Positions 23,184 through 33,328 of a stretch of 64,000 nt of DNA are shown one piece after another (within the stretch, counting starts at the first letter, position 1; every line of letters begins with the position of its first letter). This stretch comes from Muricea muricata (lineage: Eukaryota; Cnidaria; Anthozoa; Malacalcyonacea; Plexauridae), in assembly GCA_963855995.1 (NCBI GenBank), contig OY979723.1, positions 1,803,001 through 1,867,000 of the forward strand, written 5' to 3'. Position numbers and translations under genes: made by a program. The notes under the pieces were generated by a model. The model was given only the letters and a program-made list of their open reading frames with translations, was not told the DNA's origin and searched no databases.

Positions 23184-24204
23184 TTTGATAAAAATGTTGC
23201 TTTTGAAAGCTGACATTTATGCAGCCCCTCATAATAATAGGTGTAATCACTAGGGCTGACAGCCGGTCTATTACGTTATTTTATTCCATGCTAGCTAGAG
23301 AAGCAATCTGATTCCAGCAAATTCCAGCTTTCTCGTACTGCTCTGGTTTCAAGCCCATATTGACTTAATTGGTCTTACTTTATCAGTGTTGAGTGATATT
23401 CACTCTTGGAACTATCATTAATATTTGTAGTGAACTTATATGAAATTAATAAATCTTTGACGCTTTTTAACACACAAGACCTTTATCTCTACGGTATTAC
23501 GGTATGAAAGACAAGAATATTTTTAAAAAATCTTCAAAGTATTGCTTTGATATATTGGCAGCTTTGATTCTTACATAGAAAGACAATCAACATATGAAAG
23601 ACGTGAAACATTAATCCAATTTGTGTTTCCAATCCTTTTAAAGCGTCGATTTTATTCAACAGCGTCTCAAAAGTGATTTTAAACGTTTGTACAAGGTTCG
23701 TGCATTGTACAACGTTCTTGTGTTGGTTGTTTTCAATTTTTACAACCTGTAGAATGACTAGAATGGTATGTAACTGCTTTTCCATCAGTATAACCTTGAC
23801 ATGTTGAAACAATGAAATTAATTCTACTGAGTGAGGAATGCGCAAGGTCTTTAATTAAAAACCTGCTTCGAAAGCTTTGTGTTTTCTAACTCGATAGACA
23901 TGTCAAGTTGTTGTAACCCGTGTGCGTTTATGATAAAATAACACCAACTGTCAACGCCAAATGGAAAACATATTGTATTTACAATAAAAGCAAGCAAGGG
24001 GATTAAATCGATTTCATTAAGTCAGATGCGTTTGTCTTGTCTGCAAGAGAGAGCGAGAGCAGCCAATTAAACCTACGATTTAAGGTATTGTTGCACGTTG
24101 TATTCATTGTATTTCATTGCACGTTGTATTTTTAGCAATCTATAATATACAAGAGCTTCATTTTCCTATTAACGCGGACAAACCAAAAAACACTGTTTTA
24201 TATA
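23184..24204. other. AT-rich DNA between the inverted repeat and the minisatellite
   Basis: An open frame on the minus strand at 23534-23845 (103 codons) starts at TTG, and its first internal ATG is well inside. The peptide has a few transposase-like hydrophobic and charged alternations but no motif I can name. No other feature is seen. Confidence 0.4.
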
Positions 24205-24700
24205 GCCATGTTTAAAGGTTAGCAAATCAGCAAACATTGTTTCCTAGCCATGTTTCCTGAAGGTGGACAAATCAGCAAACATTATTTCCTAGCCATGTTT
24301 CCTGAAGGTGGACAAACCAGGAAACATTGCTTCCTAGCCATGTTTCTTGAAGGTGGACAAACCAGGAAACATTGTTTCCTAGCCGTGTTTCCTGAAGGTG
24401 GACAAACCAGGAAACATTGTTTTCTAGCCGTGTTTCCTGAAGGTGGACAAACCAGGAAACATTGCTTCCTAGCCATGTTTCTTGAAGGTGGACAAACCAG
24501 GAAACATTGTTTCCTAGCCGTGTTTCCTGAAGGTGGACAAACCAGGAAACATTGTTTCCTAGCCATGTTTCTTGAAGGTGGACAAACCAGGAAACATTGT
24601 CTCCTAGCCATGTTTTCTGAAGTTGGACAAATCAGCAGCAAACATTGTTTCCTAGCCAAGTTTCCTGAAGTTGGGTAAACCAGGAAACATTGTTTCTTAG
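24205..24700. repeat. 45-bp minisatellite, about 11 copies
   Basis: The unit is about 45 bp (CCATGTTTCCTGAAGGTGGA then CAAACCAGGAAACATTG and a short link). Because 45 is a multiple of three and the unit lacks stops in one frame on each strand, both strands show open frames of about 140 codons (24250-24678 plus; 24282-24704 minus) made of repeated 15-residue units. Outer units are more diverged than inner ones, and the ninth carries a 3-bp insertion. I treat this as a minisatellite, not a gene. Confidence 0.9.
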
Positions 24701-25361
24701 CCACAAACTCGAAAGCATTCTAGGATATCTGTTCAAAATTTTTAGAGCGACTAAGCATCGCGAAGCTAACTAACCGTGAGTTAAATTACAAATAGTATAG
24801 CTTTGTGGTAGGCTTGGGTTATCTATCTACATCTATAAAAACAAACTTTGCTGGACCATTATCACACCAACACACGGGCCTACGAGCCCAAGAAACAACG
24901 TCCCTGACCATGCTTTCTAAAGATAAGAAACCGGGGGACACTTCCTCCAAGCAATGTTCCATGAAGATAAGGAAAATGACGAAACGCTACAGAGATTTTG
25001 AAGGTGGCAAAACCTCCCAACAAAACATTCGTCCGAAACACCATTTTATTATTGTTGGATAAATAACTTCGGGACAAACTATTCAACTATATTTTAATTA
25101 CCCACACTAGGCTTACTGCCATGTTTGGGCATTTTGCTTTTAAAGGTTAAAATCGTGTAAACAATATTTGCAAGGCAATTACCGCATATTTATTACCGAC
25201 GGAAATACATTAGTTACTAAGGAAACGGTTGAAAACTTGACGAGTGCGCGCAAGGCCTGATGGACCAGATTCTACCTTAGGACTCCACATCTAGACTTAT
25301 CGAGGCTGGCCCTGTTACTAATAGCGAACTGCGATAACAAGCAACGACGAAGCAAACGGGT
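24701..25361. other. Intergenic DNA upstream of the filamin exon
   Basis: An 85-codon frame at 24805-25062 has no recognisable domain. Short stretches (GACCATGCTTTCTAAAGATA, CAATGTTCCATGAAGATAAG) resemble degenerate minisatellite units. Non-coding 5' exons of the filamin-type gene could lie here, but I cannot place one. Confidence 0.4.
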
Positions 25362-25638
25362 GTAATACTGAGGTCATGGCTAAAGGGGATGAACGAGAGG
25401 TAGGTTTTCAAAATGGCGGATGTTTTTTAAAATTTTTAAAGCGAGAACAAATCAACAACCAGACGTTTATAGCATTCCTAAATTGGGATTAGGTTCAGGG
25501 TAAGGTTAGGGTGAGCCTTGGGAATGATATAAATGTTAGGTTGTTAATTCGTTCTCGTTTTAAGAATCTTGAAAAACAGCCGCCATCTTGAAAACCTACC
25601 TCTCGTCTATCCCCTTTAGCCATGACCGTAATACTGAG
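25362..25638. mobile_element. MITE of about 255 bp with an 11-bp target duplication
   Basis: GTAATACTGAG occurs at 25362-25372 and 25628-25638. Between the copies, the inverted ends start GTCATGGCTAAAGGGGATGA and stay complementary for about 46 bp, including CGCCAT near the inner edge. The core contains TTAGGTTCAGGGTAAGGTTA then GGGTGAG, reminiscent of degenerate telomere repeats. The element lies 38 bp upstream of the filamin-type exon start codon. Confidence 0.85.
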
Positions 25639-25676
25639 CTATGCATCTTAAACGCGTCTTTTTTTTCAGGTAAAAA

Positions 25677-26037
25677 ATGTCGGGACATTACGTTGGTCAA
25701 AAATGCGAATGTCAGTTCGAGTTCCCGGGTTTGTCTGACGTCAGCAAGTTACGTGTGTCGGTTCAGAGGCCTGGATCGAAAACTGAGGAAACTCTCGAGG
25801 TCACCAAAGGTCCTGGTGAATCCGTCTTAGTCTCCTTTATCCCCGAAGTTCCCGGAGAGCATCAGCTGAGCATGCTGGTCTCAGGTCGCCATGTCAGCGG
25901 TAGTCCGTTCCCAATCCCCGTGACCGAGAGTCCTGCTGCTACGGTTACAGGAAACCCAATGTCTTTAGCGTTAGAGCTGCCTGGGGTCAATCTCCCAGCG
26001 GATTTTGAGCACTTGACAGCCAAGCTACAGAGACCAG
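25677..26037 (+). CDS. Filamin-type Ig repeat exon, orphan gene fragment
   Basis: The frame encodes about 120 residues before a splice donor (CCAG then GTAAAT at 26038). Residues about 10-82 look like a filamin/ABP280 repeat: the hallmark strand pattern VSFIPEVPGEHQLSMLVSGR is followed by HVSGSPFPIPV. Residues 92-120 restart the same module (the PGVNLPADF and RPG stretch parallels the start of the first). A pyrimidine-rich tract ending in CAG at about 25669 can serve as acceptor. The in-frame TAA just upstream of ATG 25677 supports this start, so the acceptor would join a 5' UTR exon. In animals such repeats occur in filamins and in TRIM-type proteins, where they bind protein partners. No continuing exon is visible in the 220 bp before the next gene, so this is probably a fragment. 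Unspliced, the frame runs on to a stop at 26081. Confidence 0.65.
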
Positions 26038-26257
26038 GTAAATTTGGTTGCGAGTTTTCCTGGCGTGATAATTTTTCTTAACAATTTTCGACGCAGACAA
26101 TCTGGTTCCACAGACACAATGTTCCCTATCAATGTGCTGGGAAACATTTTTGTAAGAAACATTGTTTTTTATCAATGTTTTGTCGTTTTTCCAAGAGTAG
26201 GCAAACTTTTACGTACGTTGAGAATTACCGTTGCATTACTTATCGAAGAAATCAAAC

Positions 26258-27245
26258 ATGGACGGGGAGAATCTGTTGACACGATTTGACGAGATGGTTA
26301 AGAAATTCAGACAAGAATTTAGCGAGATTGTCGAGAGCGAAATAGCGAAGATCAAAGCGGAATTTGAAGCTTACAAAGCAGAGAAGGAAAAAATCGAAGC
26401 CGTGAATGTGAGAGATGATGATCTTATTAATCTAAACGTCGGTGGGACTAAGCTAACTACGACCAGATCGACCTTATGTCAGGTAGAAGATTCCTTGCTG
26501 GCTGCTTTGTTTAGCGGACGATGGGAAGATAATATTAAAGCGAGATCAAGATGGCGCCGTATTCTTCGACTTCAATCCGCAACATTTTATTTTGGTTTTG
26601 GACTATCTTCGAGTGAAGAAAATTGAAACGCCAGAGAATCCTCCACCACTTCCCAAAGTGCCTGAAGATCAGGAGGAAAGTTTCAACAGCCTTGTGCAGT
26701 ATCTTGGTTTGAGCAACGAAATTATTACACCGTCTAAAATTATGCCAAGCGAGAAATTCAATTCGTGAAGCCCTGGAGTCAGTCTTCAGGAAGGCGGCCT
26801 GGTTGCTGTTCATGATCAAACCTTAGCGGATGAATATGTACTCGGACAAAATGTGTACAGCGAAGCGACTGTGAATCTGAAGTTAAAGTTAGAGACTTTT
26901 GAAAACAACTGGTGGACCTTTGTTGGTGTAGCCGAAGATAATACAACACGTCCAATACCCTTAGACCGCTTTTCATACCAGTGGTCTGGTTCATATGGAT
27001 GGGTTCTCGGGCAGGGGGGTGGTCACATGTGGAAAAACGCATCATTTACGATAGACGAAACTTTAATGAATGTTTCAAAGCAAGGTGATACGGTGAGACT
27101 GGTCTTGGATTGCGAGGCAGGCAAGCTTTCATTACATTTACCTACTGGTCAGAAATTTCACATGGATATACCAAAGGGGAAAACCTGGAGACTGAATGTA
27201 ACTTGTCATTTTCTAAATGATAAAATACGCATTCTAGAAGATTAA
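26258..27245 (+). pseudogene. BTB (T1/KCTD-type) plus SPRY-like protein, disrupted copy
   Basis: This copy aligns along its full length with the intact gene at 34317-35303, from MDGENLL to KIRILED. It has an N-terminal charged helix, a BTB core with LINLNVGGTKLTTTRSTL, then a C-terminal half with WSGSYGW and VLDCEAGKLSLHLPTGQKF. Two lesions break it: an extra A at about 26537-26539 (AAAG against AAG in the other copy) shifts the frame after FSGRWEDNIK, and a TGC to TGA change at 26766-26768 stops the downstream frame in the linker. The first lesion removes most of the BTB domain from any product. The C-terminal frame from 26853 to 27245 is still open. Upstream homology to the other copy starts near 26210, and downstream homology continues beyond 27900, so a whole segment was duplicated. 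Reading errors could explain one lesion but hardly both. Confidence 0.9.
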
Positions 27246-27960
27246 TGTGCCACAACTGGCTTGCAACAGTGTGTTGACGACAAGTTTGTTGCATGTTGTC
27301 TACAGACTTGTTGCAAGTTGATTGCCAAAACTTGTTATCCACAGGCTTGCTGCAAGTTGTTTCAACGAGTTGTAACAAATCTGCAAATGACAAGTTGCAA
27401 TAAGCTTAATTTCAACTTAATAAAACTGACAAGTTTGTTGCAACTTCTTGACAAGCTGCAACAAGGTGGTAAAATTAACACCTTGCAACAATATTTTTGT
27501 CTGCGTATAACTGTAGATATCTATAAAGTCATGCAGGTAGTGCAGTCAAAACCACACAGAAACATAGGATGTTTTGAGAACTTTACACTCTATTGTTATG
27601 AATTATTATGATTAATTAGTTAACAATCTTAAGTTATTTGTTAAGTCTTAAATAACTTATATAATATCCAACCTTTATTATGTTGTCAACTCCATTATTT
27701 TGATGGGTTTTCTTGTCATGAATAAAACCTATGAACTCCTGTCCAGCTGTTTGTCGTCTTTTCTAATGGCAGGACATATTTCCCAAATCTCACCATCAAT
27801 ACCAAATGGTCTGTATAGGAGTAATACAGACTCCACTGGGCACCCATTTGAATTTAATTTCTTCGCCTAAACTCCAAACCTTTTGTCACTTAGCATTGCG
27901 CAGTGTTAAAGCCAGAGTTGTGTTATTTCATCATGCATAAGTCTTTGTCATTATGCTGTC
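27246..27960. repeat. Duplicated 3' flank with TTGCAAGTTG-type repeats
   Basis: It is homologous to 35304-36033 behind the third gene copy. The first 250 bp are packed with direct and inverted variants of GACAAGTTGCAACAAG, CTTGTTGCAAGTTG and TTGCAACTT, which can fold back on one another. AATAAA-type signals occur near 27420 and 27721 and could serve the upstream gene copy. The 116-codon frame at 27261-27611 comes from this repeat and is not a gene. Confidence 0.8.
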
Positions 27961-27962
27961 CA

Positions 27963-28077
27963 CCGTAAACCTCTGATTATAAGCCCCCCCCGTATATAAG
28001 TCCCCTCCGTGTATAAGCCCATCAAAAAAGGCTTACGAACTTGTATAAACCCAGGGCTTATAATCGAAGGTTTACGG
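27963..28077. mobile_element. 115-bp MITE, CCGTAAACC family, TA target
   Basis: The terminal inverted repeats are CCGTAAACCTCTGATTATAA and TTATAATCGAAGGTTTACGG. It is followed by TA at 28078-28079 and preceded by CA, a likely mutated TA. The paralogous segment behind the third BTB copy has the empty site GTCTATTTCATTC at 36031-36043, which fixes the insertion point and the TA target. The element at 57563-57734 has matching ends. Confidence 0.9.
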
Positions 28078-28434
28078 TATTTCATTCAATTGGATGCAAT
28101 GTTTAGAAGTTACCCAATGAGACATCTTACTAACCCCCATTGGAAATTCCGTGTGTTTTGCTCCGTTTAATCTCGCTTCTTGCACGATTTTCTCGCCCTT
28201 AGCTCATAACTAATTAATGGTAGAAGTCCCTAACGACAAGAGTGTACACGTACATTACGTTGCTATAGACTTGGGAAGGACACAATAGAAAATTCTAAAA
28301 GCTCTTTTCAAAATTAGCATTTCTGCTTTGTTTGAGCAGCTGCTTTCGTTTAAGTTTTCGGGTCGTTTTGCGGGTCAACCGCCAAATCGGGCGATCTTGA
28401 GGGGGGGGGGGGGGAGATTGTATATTTGTATAAT
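28078..28434. other. Remainder of the duplicated flank and a G run
   Basis: Homology with about 36130-36200 (GTTTAGAAGT..ACCCAATG, CATTGGAAATT) continues to about 28155, then stops. A run of G (about 28397-28412) lies just before the 78-bp array. No gene is seen. Confidence 0.5.
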
Positions 28435-28730
28435 CACCAAATACTTCCAACTGTTGGTTGTCAGTGTAGGTAGTGCTCTTGAAATACACGTCCTTTAGGA
28501 GTAGATTCCCACTAGCATTTAAAACTTCAAACCGTTGGTTCTCAGTGTAGGTAGTGGTCTTGAAATACACGTCTCTGTGGTAGATTCTCGCTAGTCTATA
28601 CTTCAAACTGTTGGTTCTCAGTGTAGGTAGTGATCTTGAAATACACGTTCTTTGTGGTAGATTCTCACTAGTCTAAACTTCAAGCTGTTGGTTCTCGGTG
28701 TAGTATGGTGTAGGCAGTGGTCTTAAAAAA
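28435..28730. repeat. 78-bp tandem repeat, about 4 copies
   Basis: The unit begins CTGTTGGTTCTCAGTGTAGG and contains GAAATACACG then GTGGTAGATTCTC. Unit starts are at about 28451, 28531, 28608 and 28685, a spacing of 77-80 bp. The same unit is found upstream of the third BTB copy (33829-34110) and as a single diverged copy at 58710-58785. The array ends about 400 bp before the second BTB gene. Confidence 0.85.
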
Positions 28731-29125
28731 ACAAAACCATTAAAATGACATTCAACTTCTGTAAAGTTACGAGTAATGACCCCGAAGACCCCTCAATTGC
28801 CTCAAACTCCAACTTGAAACTTCTCTAAACGACTCCAAACAGATTTCGCAATATTCTCTTCCAAGAAATAGAACTGCTACTTTCGATTACGAAAGGGAAA
28901 GCTAGCTACTTCAGTCGTTTAATAAGATCATTTAACTTCTTTTACGAAGTCAAGAATCATCATTCATGCATTTCGTAAAATCTGATTGTTTAAAACTATA
29001 ATTGCAGTGATTCCGAGACGAAGATTAACGAAACGCTTTGAGGTTCAACGAGATTGTTGACAGCGAGCGAGCAAATTTATAGCGGAAGTTAGCAAAAACT
29101 CGAAGAACGAAAATTACTCGCCAAT
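28731..29125. other. Upstream region of the second BTB copy
   Basis: It contains CGAGATTGTTGACAGCGAGC and AAATTTATAGCGGAAG, which align with the coiled-helix codons of the other copies (about 34381-34425) but carry a stop. No promoter element stands out. The remaining sequence is unclassified. Confidence 0.5.
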
Positions 29126-29989
29126 ATGAACAACGATGATATCATAAATCTAAATGTCGGTGGAAAAAAATTAACTACACTGCGCTCAACGTTATGTCAG
29201 GTCGAAGATTCTTTGCTGGCTGCTTTGTTCAGCGGACGATGGGAAGATAATATCAAGCGAGATCAAGACGGCGCCGTCTTCTTCGACTTCAATCCACAAT
29301 ATTTCATTTTGATTTTGGACTATCTTCGCGCGAAGACAATTGCAACACCAGAAAACCCACCACCACTGCCAAAAGTGCCTGAAGATCAGGAGGAAAGTTT
29401 CTACAGTCTTGTGCAGTATCTTGGTTTGACGAAGGAGATCAGTATGGCCAACGAGATCACGAGAACTCCGCAAAGCGAAAGATTCAGTTTGTGCAGGCGT
29501 AGCCATGGAATTAGTCTTGAAGAAGGAAGGAAGGTTGCTGTTTGCGATGAAACTGGAGATGAATATGTTCTGGGAGAAAACGTTTACAATGAAGGAACTG
29601 TGAATCTGAAGTTGGAGTTACAGGCACATTATCAAAAGGTGTTTGTTGGTATAACGGAAGGGGACCCCAAGCTACTGTCTCAAAACATGAAAGCTTTGTC
29701 CACCAAGAAACGAAACCTTTCGTGTCGATGGCCTGGCTCTTATGGATGGGAATTCTATCCCGATTGTACCACACTGTACCAAGACGGGTCACGTACAAGC
29801 CCACAGAATAAGTTTCTAAGACTACGGAAACCATACACGGTAAAATTAGTCCTGGAATGCGAGGAAGGGAAGCTGTCATTTACTTTTGAAAGGGGGGGTT
29901 TTAACATTGATATACCGAAGAGAAAAATGTGGAGACTGACTGTAACTTTGTATAATGCAAATCAGAGAATACGCATTATGGATGATTAA
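29126..29989 (+). CDS. BTB (T1/KCTD-type) plus SPRY-like protein, N-terminally shortened
   Basis: The product is 287 residues in a single exon. Residues about 5-102 form a T1/KCTD-type BTB domain (IINLNVGGKKLTTLRSTLCQ, later FFDFNPQYFILILDYLR), a fold that makes tetramers or pentamers and in many family members recruits CUL3. A proline-rich linker (PENPPPLPKVPED) follows. Residues about 150-285 resemble a SPRY/B30.2 module: FVGITEGD, WPGSYGWEF, and LVLECEEGKLSFTFERGGF near the end. The start at 29126 is the first ATG of the frame. Upstream DNA (29030-29125) is recognisably the decayed charged helix of the sister genes but contains an in-frame TAG, so the coiled N-terminus is lost. Compared with the copy at 34317 it has many substitutions in the SPRY-like half and fewer in the BTB half. 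The partner is unknown. Confidence 0.85.
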   Translation: MNNDDIINLNVGGKKLTTLRSTLCQVEDSLLAALFSGRWEDNIKRDQDGAVFFDFNPQYFILILDYLRAKTIATPENPPPLPKVPEDQEESFYSLVQYLGLTKEISMANEITRTPQSERFSLCRRSHGISLEEGRKVAVCDETGDEYVLGENVYNEGTVNLKLELQAHYQKVFVGITEGDPKLLSQNMKALSTKKRNLSCRWPGSYGWEFYPDCTTLYQDGSRTSPQNKFLRLRKPYTVKLVLECEEGKLSFTFERGGFNIDIPKRKMWRLTVTLYNANQRIRIMDD

Positions 29990-30531
29990 CAAGCAACAAC
30001 TCTATAGTTTTGGCTCTGGTTACCACAGGTGAATAGAAAGTAAACTTGATTAATTCATAAAGAATATAAAATATAATCTACAGAAATATATAGTCTGCAA
30101 AATTATAGTCCACATAACGCTAACTTGTGTAACTTAGTTTAGTACATTGTCTCACAATAATTAATTTATACTAGGTTACCCATAGGGTAGGGAATGCTGC
30201 CTTGCCGTTGTCGGAAAAAAAACACGCAAGAACGTCATCTTAATGAAATTTTATTTACACCTAACATCAAATATTTTATAATAACAATATAGTAAAATGT
30301 AACATAGCCCAATAACAAAAACTATCTAAGAATGAACGAGCGCAACAAAACCAAACGCAACTATACAAGTCAATGTTTAAAAATTGCTCGATATGAGTGT
30401 TCAGGAGTATCAACAGAATGTTAATGTTCATTGAATTTCAACTGTCTTTTGCGGTGACTGCGACTATATTTCGCTTTTTGTTGTAAAAAACCTTAGCGTT
30501 GACTGTTAACAGGATCTCCATCCACGTATCA
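29990..30531. other. Region between convergent genes
   Basis: It holds the 3' side of the BTB gene (plus) and the 3' side of the RPA-like gene (minus). On the minus strand an AATAAA (complement of 30250-30255) is a plausible polyadenylation signal for the RPA-like transcript. On the plus strand no canonical AATAAA was seen within about 100 bp of the BTB stop. Confidence 0.5.
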
Positions 30532-31472
30532 TCATCGATTGTGCCGACAATTTATGTTATCTAAACTGTTTTCTTGTTCATAAATTGTTACAAGTTGTTT
30601 CAGTTTATCGTCGAATAATAGTAAACTTACATCTTTATCGTTCTCATCTTTGAAAATAACTTTAGCAGTAAATCGTTGCCTGCACTTATCTTTTAACTGG
30701 CCCAAACCACATTCTGAACATTTCACGACCATCTTGCCAGGAGCCGTAGCGACTTTAACATCGCATCTATTGCAGGAGAGAAATTTGTTGATGGACTCCA
30801 CACCTTCCGCCGGGCATTTCCCAAATTGCAGGTTTCCCTGGAGATTCACCTCATCTTTCGCTCAACAGTAGAGGTAGATTCCTTTATTTCGGACTTTCTG
30901 TTCATAGTTAAATATTTGTTGCCCTCGTATTCTTTGACCACTGCCCTTGAAATTATATAATGTGACCCTGATTGTATTTTCTCGATGTCACCTTCCCATA
31001 ATACTGCACGAACAGAAGCAGTATTGTCAGTGAATATTGCTTCTTGCTTCCTCAATGTTTTTCTGTTCTTTGGAATTGTCTCCTCGAACCCTTGAAATGA
31101 TACTCTACCTCTAACATTGACTATGGCGTCGGAGCTACCATCAACAATTGACGCAACGTCAATAATTGCAGAGGAAACTTGATCATTCACCAGTCGTAAC
31201 CGTTGAATGTCGAAGTCGACTGCATTGTCAGTCAGATATTCAATTCTTGATCTTTTATTAATCAGAATTTCGTCGTCGTTGTTACGTACATTTCTTTTTA
31301 GCTGGAATCTCGTCAATTTTATTGGCGACGAAGACTCGAATTTCGATTTGAGATTGGCGTGTTTTTCAGGGGAAAAACAAACTGCTCGATATGAGCGATG
31401 CCTAGTTTGTAGTTCCATATCAAAATATAAATTCTTGCGCTGGCTCTGTTTGATTGGTGATAAGTTGTGCAT
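30532..31472 (-). pseudogene. RPA-like OB-fold single-stranded-DNA-binding protein gene with frameshift
   Basis: Two minus-strand frames overlap by a few bases and read as one protein. The first (ATG at 31472, stop at 30846-30848) gives 208 residues: a conserved-looking start (YRAVCFSPEKHANLKSKFES), then an OB-fold-like stretch at about 95-195 (VNVRGRVSFQGF, ASVRAVLWEGDI, GSHYIISRAVVKEYEGNKYL). The second frame has no ATG start of its own and continues to 30532 with a zinc-ribbon OB domain: CNRC and CSEC pairs spaced by 15 residues, then FTAKVIFKDEND. This order parallels the DNA-binding domains of replication protein A large subunit, although the protein is much shorter than RPA1. The shift lies inside AGCGAAAGATGAGG near 30848-30862; an A-run length error or a real mutation would explain it. 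It is probably a lineage-specific or transposon-associated family. If the shift is a sequencing error, this is an intact gene of about 313 codons. Confidence 0.7.
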
Positions 31473-32214
31473 GAAGGCTATTATTGGTTGACCTTAAAAG
31501 ACAGAGAAAGAATTGAAGCATACGAAAGATACAAACTGACTAGAATATTATTTCTCAAAACTGGACTATCATTTTTCAAACGTTCAGTTGCGAATAGCTT
31601 TCTTCGTTTTGCGCAGATCATGGTCAGATCAAATAAGCATTTAATTGTTTTTACCACTTCAAAGCGTACTGTGTATGTAACTGAACTGATAACAGCGTAG
31701 TGCTATTTGTCAAATATATATTAGTAGGGCGGATAAGCGCACAATCTGTATATAATCATGTATTTTGTGAAAAAGCACGATATTTTGACGGAATGTGTAG
31801 ATTTTTATACAACTATGAACATCAAATCTGGAGCCATCATTGAAACAAACGCTGAAAGCCAAAAAATTTCATTACTGATCTTAAAATTTCAAGGTAGCTC
31901 ATAGACACAATGAGTTGTATGACGGAAAAGTAGGCAAAAAAACTGTCTATGAAACATTAAAGGCCGTATGCAAATTGGGTACAGGCATTAATTAAGGATG
32001 CAGAAATCTTTTTCTCGAAATACGAGAGTTTGCGCGACGTTTTGAACGGCTTCGAGCACATCTTCTGAAATTTTAAACGGCAATGTAACACTCAATAAAT
32101 GTCCCGTCAATGAAATCAAAATTGGCCCCAAGCATTGAAGTTTCATGCTTGATTTCAAGTTTGATTGAGACAGAAGACTAATAATGCATTATTAAATTCT
32201 TTTAAAGATCACTT
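31473..32214. other. Upstream region of the RPA-like gene
   Basis: No gene is supported. The plus-strand frame at 31467-31700 (77 codons) lies mostly upstream of the RPA-like start and has no recognisable domain. The promoter of the RPA-like gene should lie here on the minus strand, but no clear TATA box was identified. Confidence 0.4.
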
Positions 32215-32960
32215 TGATTTTACAAATTGCTGGAGTGAAATGGCCGGCATGGTGGTATAAAAATTTTGAATCCATTTCAATCTGATCACAGTTTGGCATT
32301 CTCAACTTAAACCACCGTCAATAGCCGATTAAATCGCATGTTTAAATTAGTGACAACTCTTCATTATTTGATTCAGATAGAAGACCATAATGCAATAATA
32401 CGAGCTTTTAAAAGATATCACTTTGAGTTTACAAATTGCTGGCGTGACATGGCCGTCATTGTGGCATAGAAATTTCAAATTTTAAATCTATTTCAATCTG
32501 ACCACAGTTTGGCACTTTATTTATTAACTTAATAGGGTTAACATAAATGCCTCAATCAAATGCTCACAGAACGATTTCAAAACAATTTAAAGTCTTTTAA
32601 AGATCGCCTTGAGTTTACAAATTGCTGGCGTGAAATGGCCGGCATGGTGGCATAAAAATTTTAAATCCATTTCAATGTGATCACAGTTTTGCATTCTTAA
32701 CTCAAACCACAGCTGATTAAATCGCATGTTTAGTGACAATTCTTCATTATTTGAATTAGACAGAAGACCATAATGCATTAATACGAGCTTTTAAAAGATC
32801 ACTTTGACTTCATAAATTGCTGGCGTGAATGGCCGGCATGGTGGCATAAAAATTTTAAATCCATTACAATCTGATCACAGTTTGGCATTTTCAACTCAAA
32901 CCGCCGTCGATACCCGATTAAATCGTATGTTTAGTGAAGAATCTTTATTATTTTGTTTAA
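32215..32960. repeat. Tandem repeat of about 195 bp, four copies
   Basis: Each unit contains ACAAATTGCTGGCGTGAAAT then GGCCGGCATGGTGGCATAAA, TTTCAATCTGATCACAGTTT, and GATTAAATCGCATGTTTAGTG. AAATTGCTGG occurs at about 32224, 32432, 32619 and 32814 (spacing 187-208 bp). The copies differ by substitutions and short indels. The repeat is non-coding. Confidence 0.85.
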
Positions 32961-33091
32961 ACAGGAGACAATAATGCATGAATATGACTTGAATGACAGA
33001 GCAACATTAGTTGTCCGAAATTATATTCTACACAGTTAGCCACCTCCAGGCTCCACGCCAGGAAATTTTTTCTTGATACACATCAACAGAC

Positions 33092-33328
33092 CAGGCCCGC
33101 CGAGAGGGGGGGAGGCAGGGGGGGAATTTGCCCCGGGCCCCAACCAATGAAGGGCCCCCAAAACGAAGAAGTGAAGCAGGTATATAAATTGTACAGGGAA
33201 CGGTGCTTGAAAAACTGGATGCACTTTAAAATCTGTGGTAACATTGATGAAAGTTTTACGTGGTGACGTCATAAGGCCCCACTCAAAATTTTTGCCCCAG
33301 GCCCCACGCATTGTCTCAGCGGCCCTGC
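33092..33328. mobile_element. MITE of about 237 bp, CAGGGCCGCTGAGA type ends
   Basis: The left end CAGGCCCGCCGAGAG and right end CTCAGCGGCCCTG are imperfect inverted repeats. A second inner pair (AATTTGCCCCGGGCCCC with GGCCCCACTCAAAATTTTTG then CCCCAGGCCCC) extends the foldback. The interior is non-coding. Confidence 0.7.

Noticed and set aside
23534-23845. Fragment of a hAT-type transposase
   Set aside because: The peptide has a vaguely similar texture, but no signature residues could be identified.
24250-24704. Long open frames on both strands as a repeat-protein gene
   Set aside because: The 45-bp period explains openness on both strands. There is no start context, signal peptide or flanking exon evidence.
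25440-25535. Interstitial telomere repeat
   Set aside because: Only a few degenerate GGTTAGGGT-like words occur inside a MITE; there is no run of TTAGGG.
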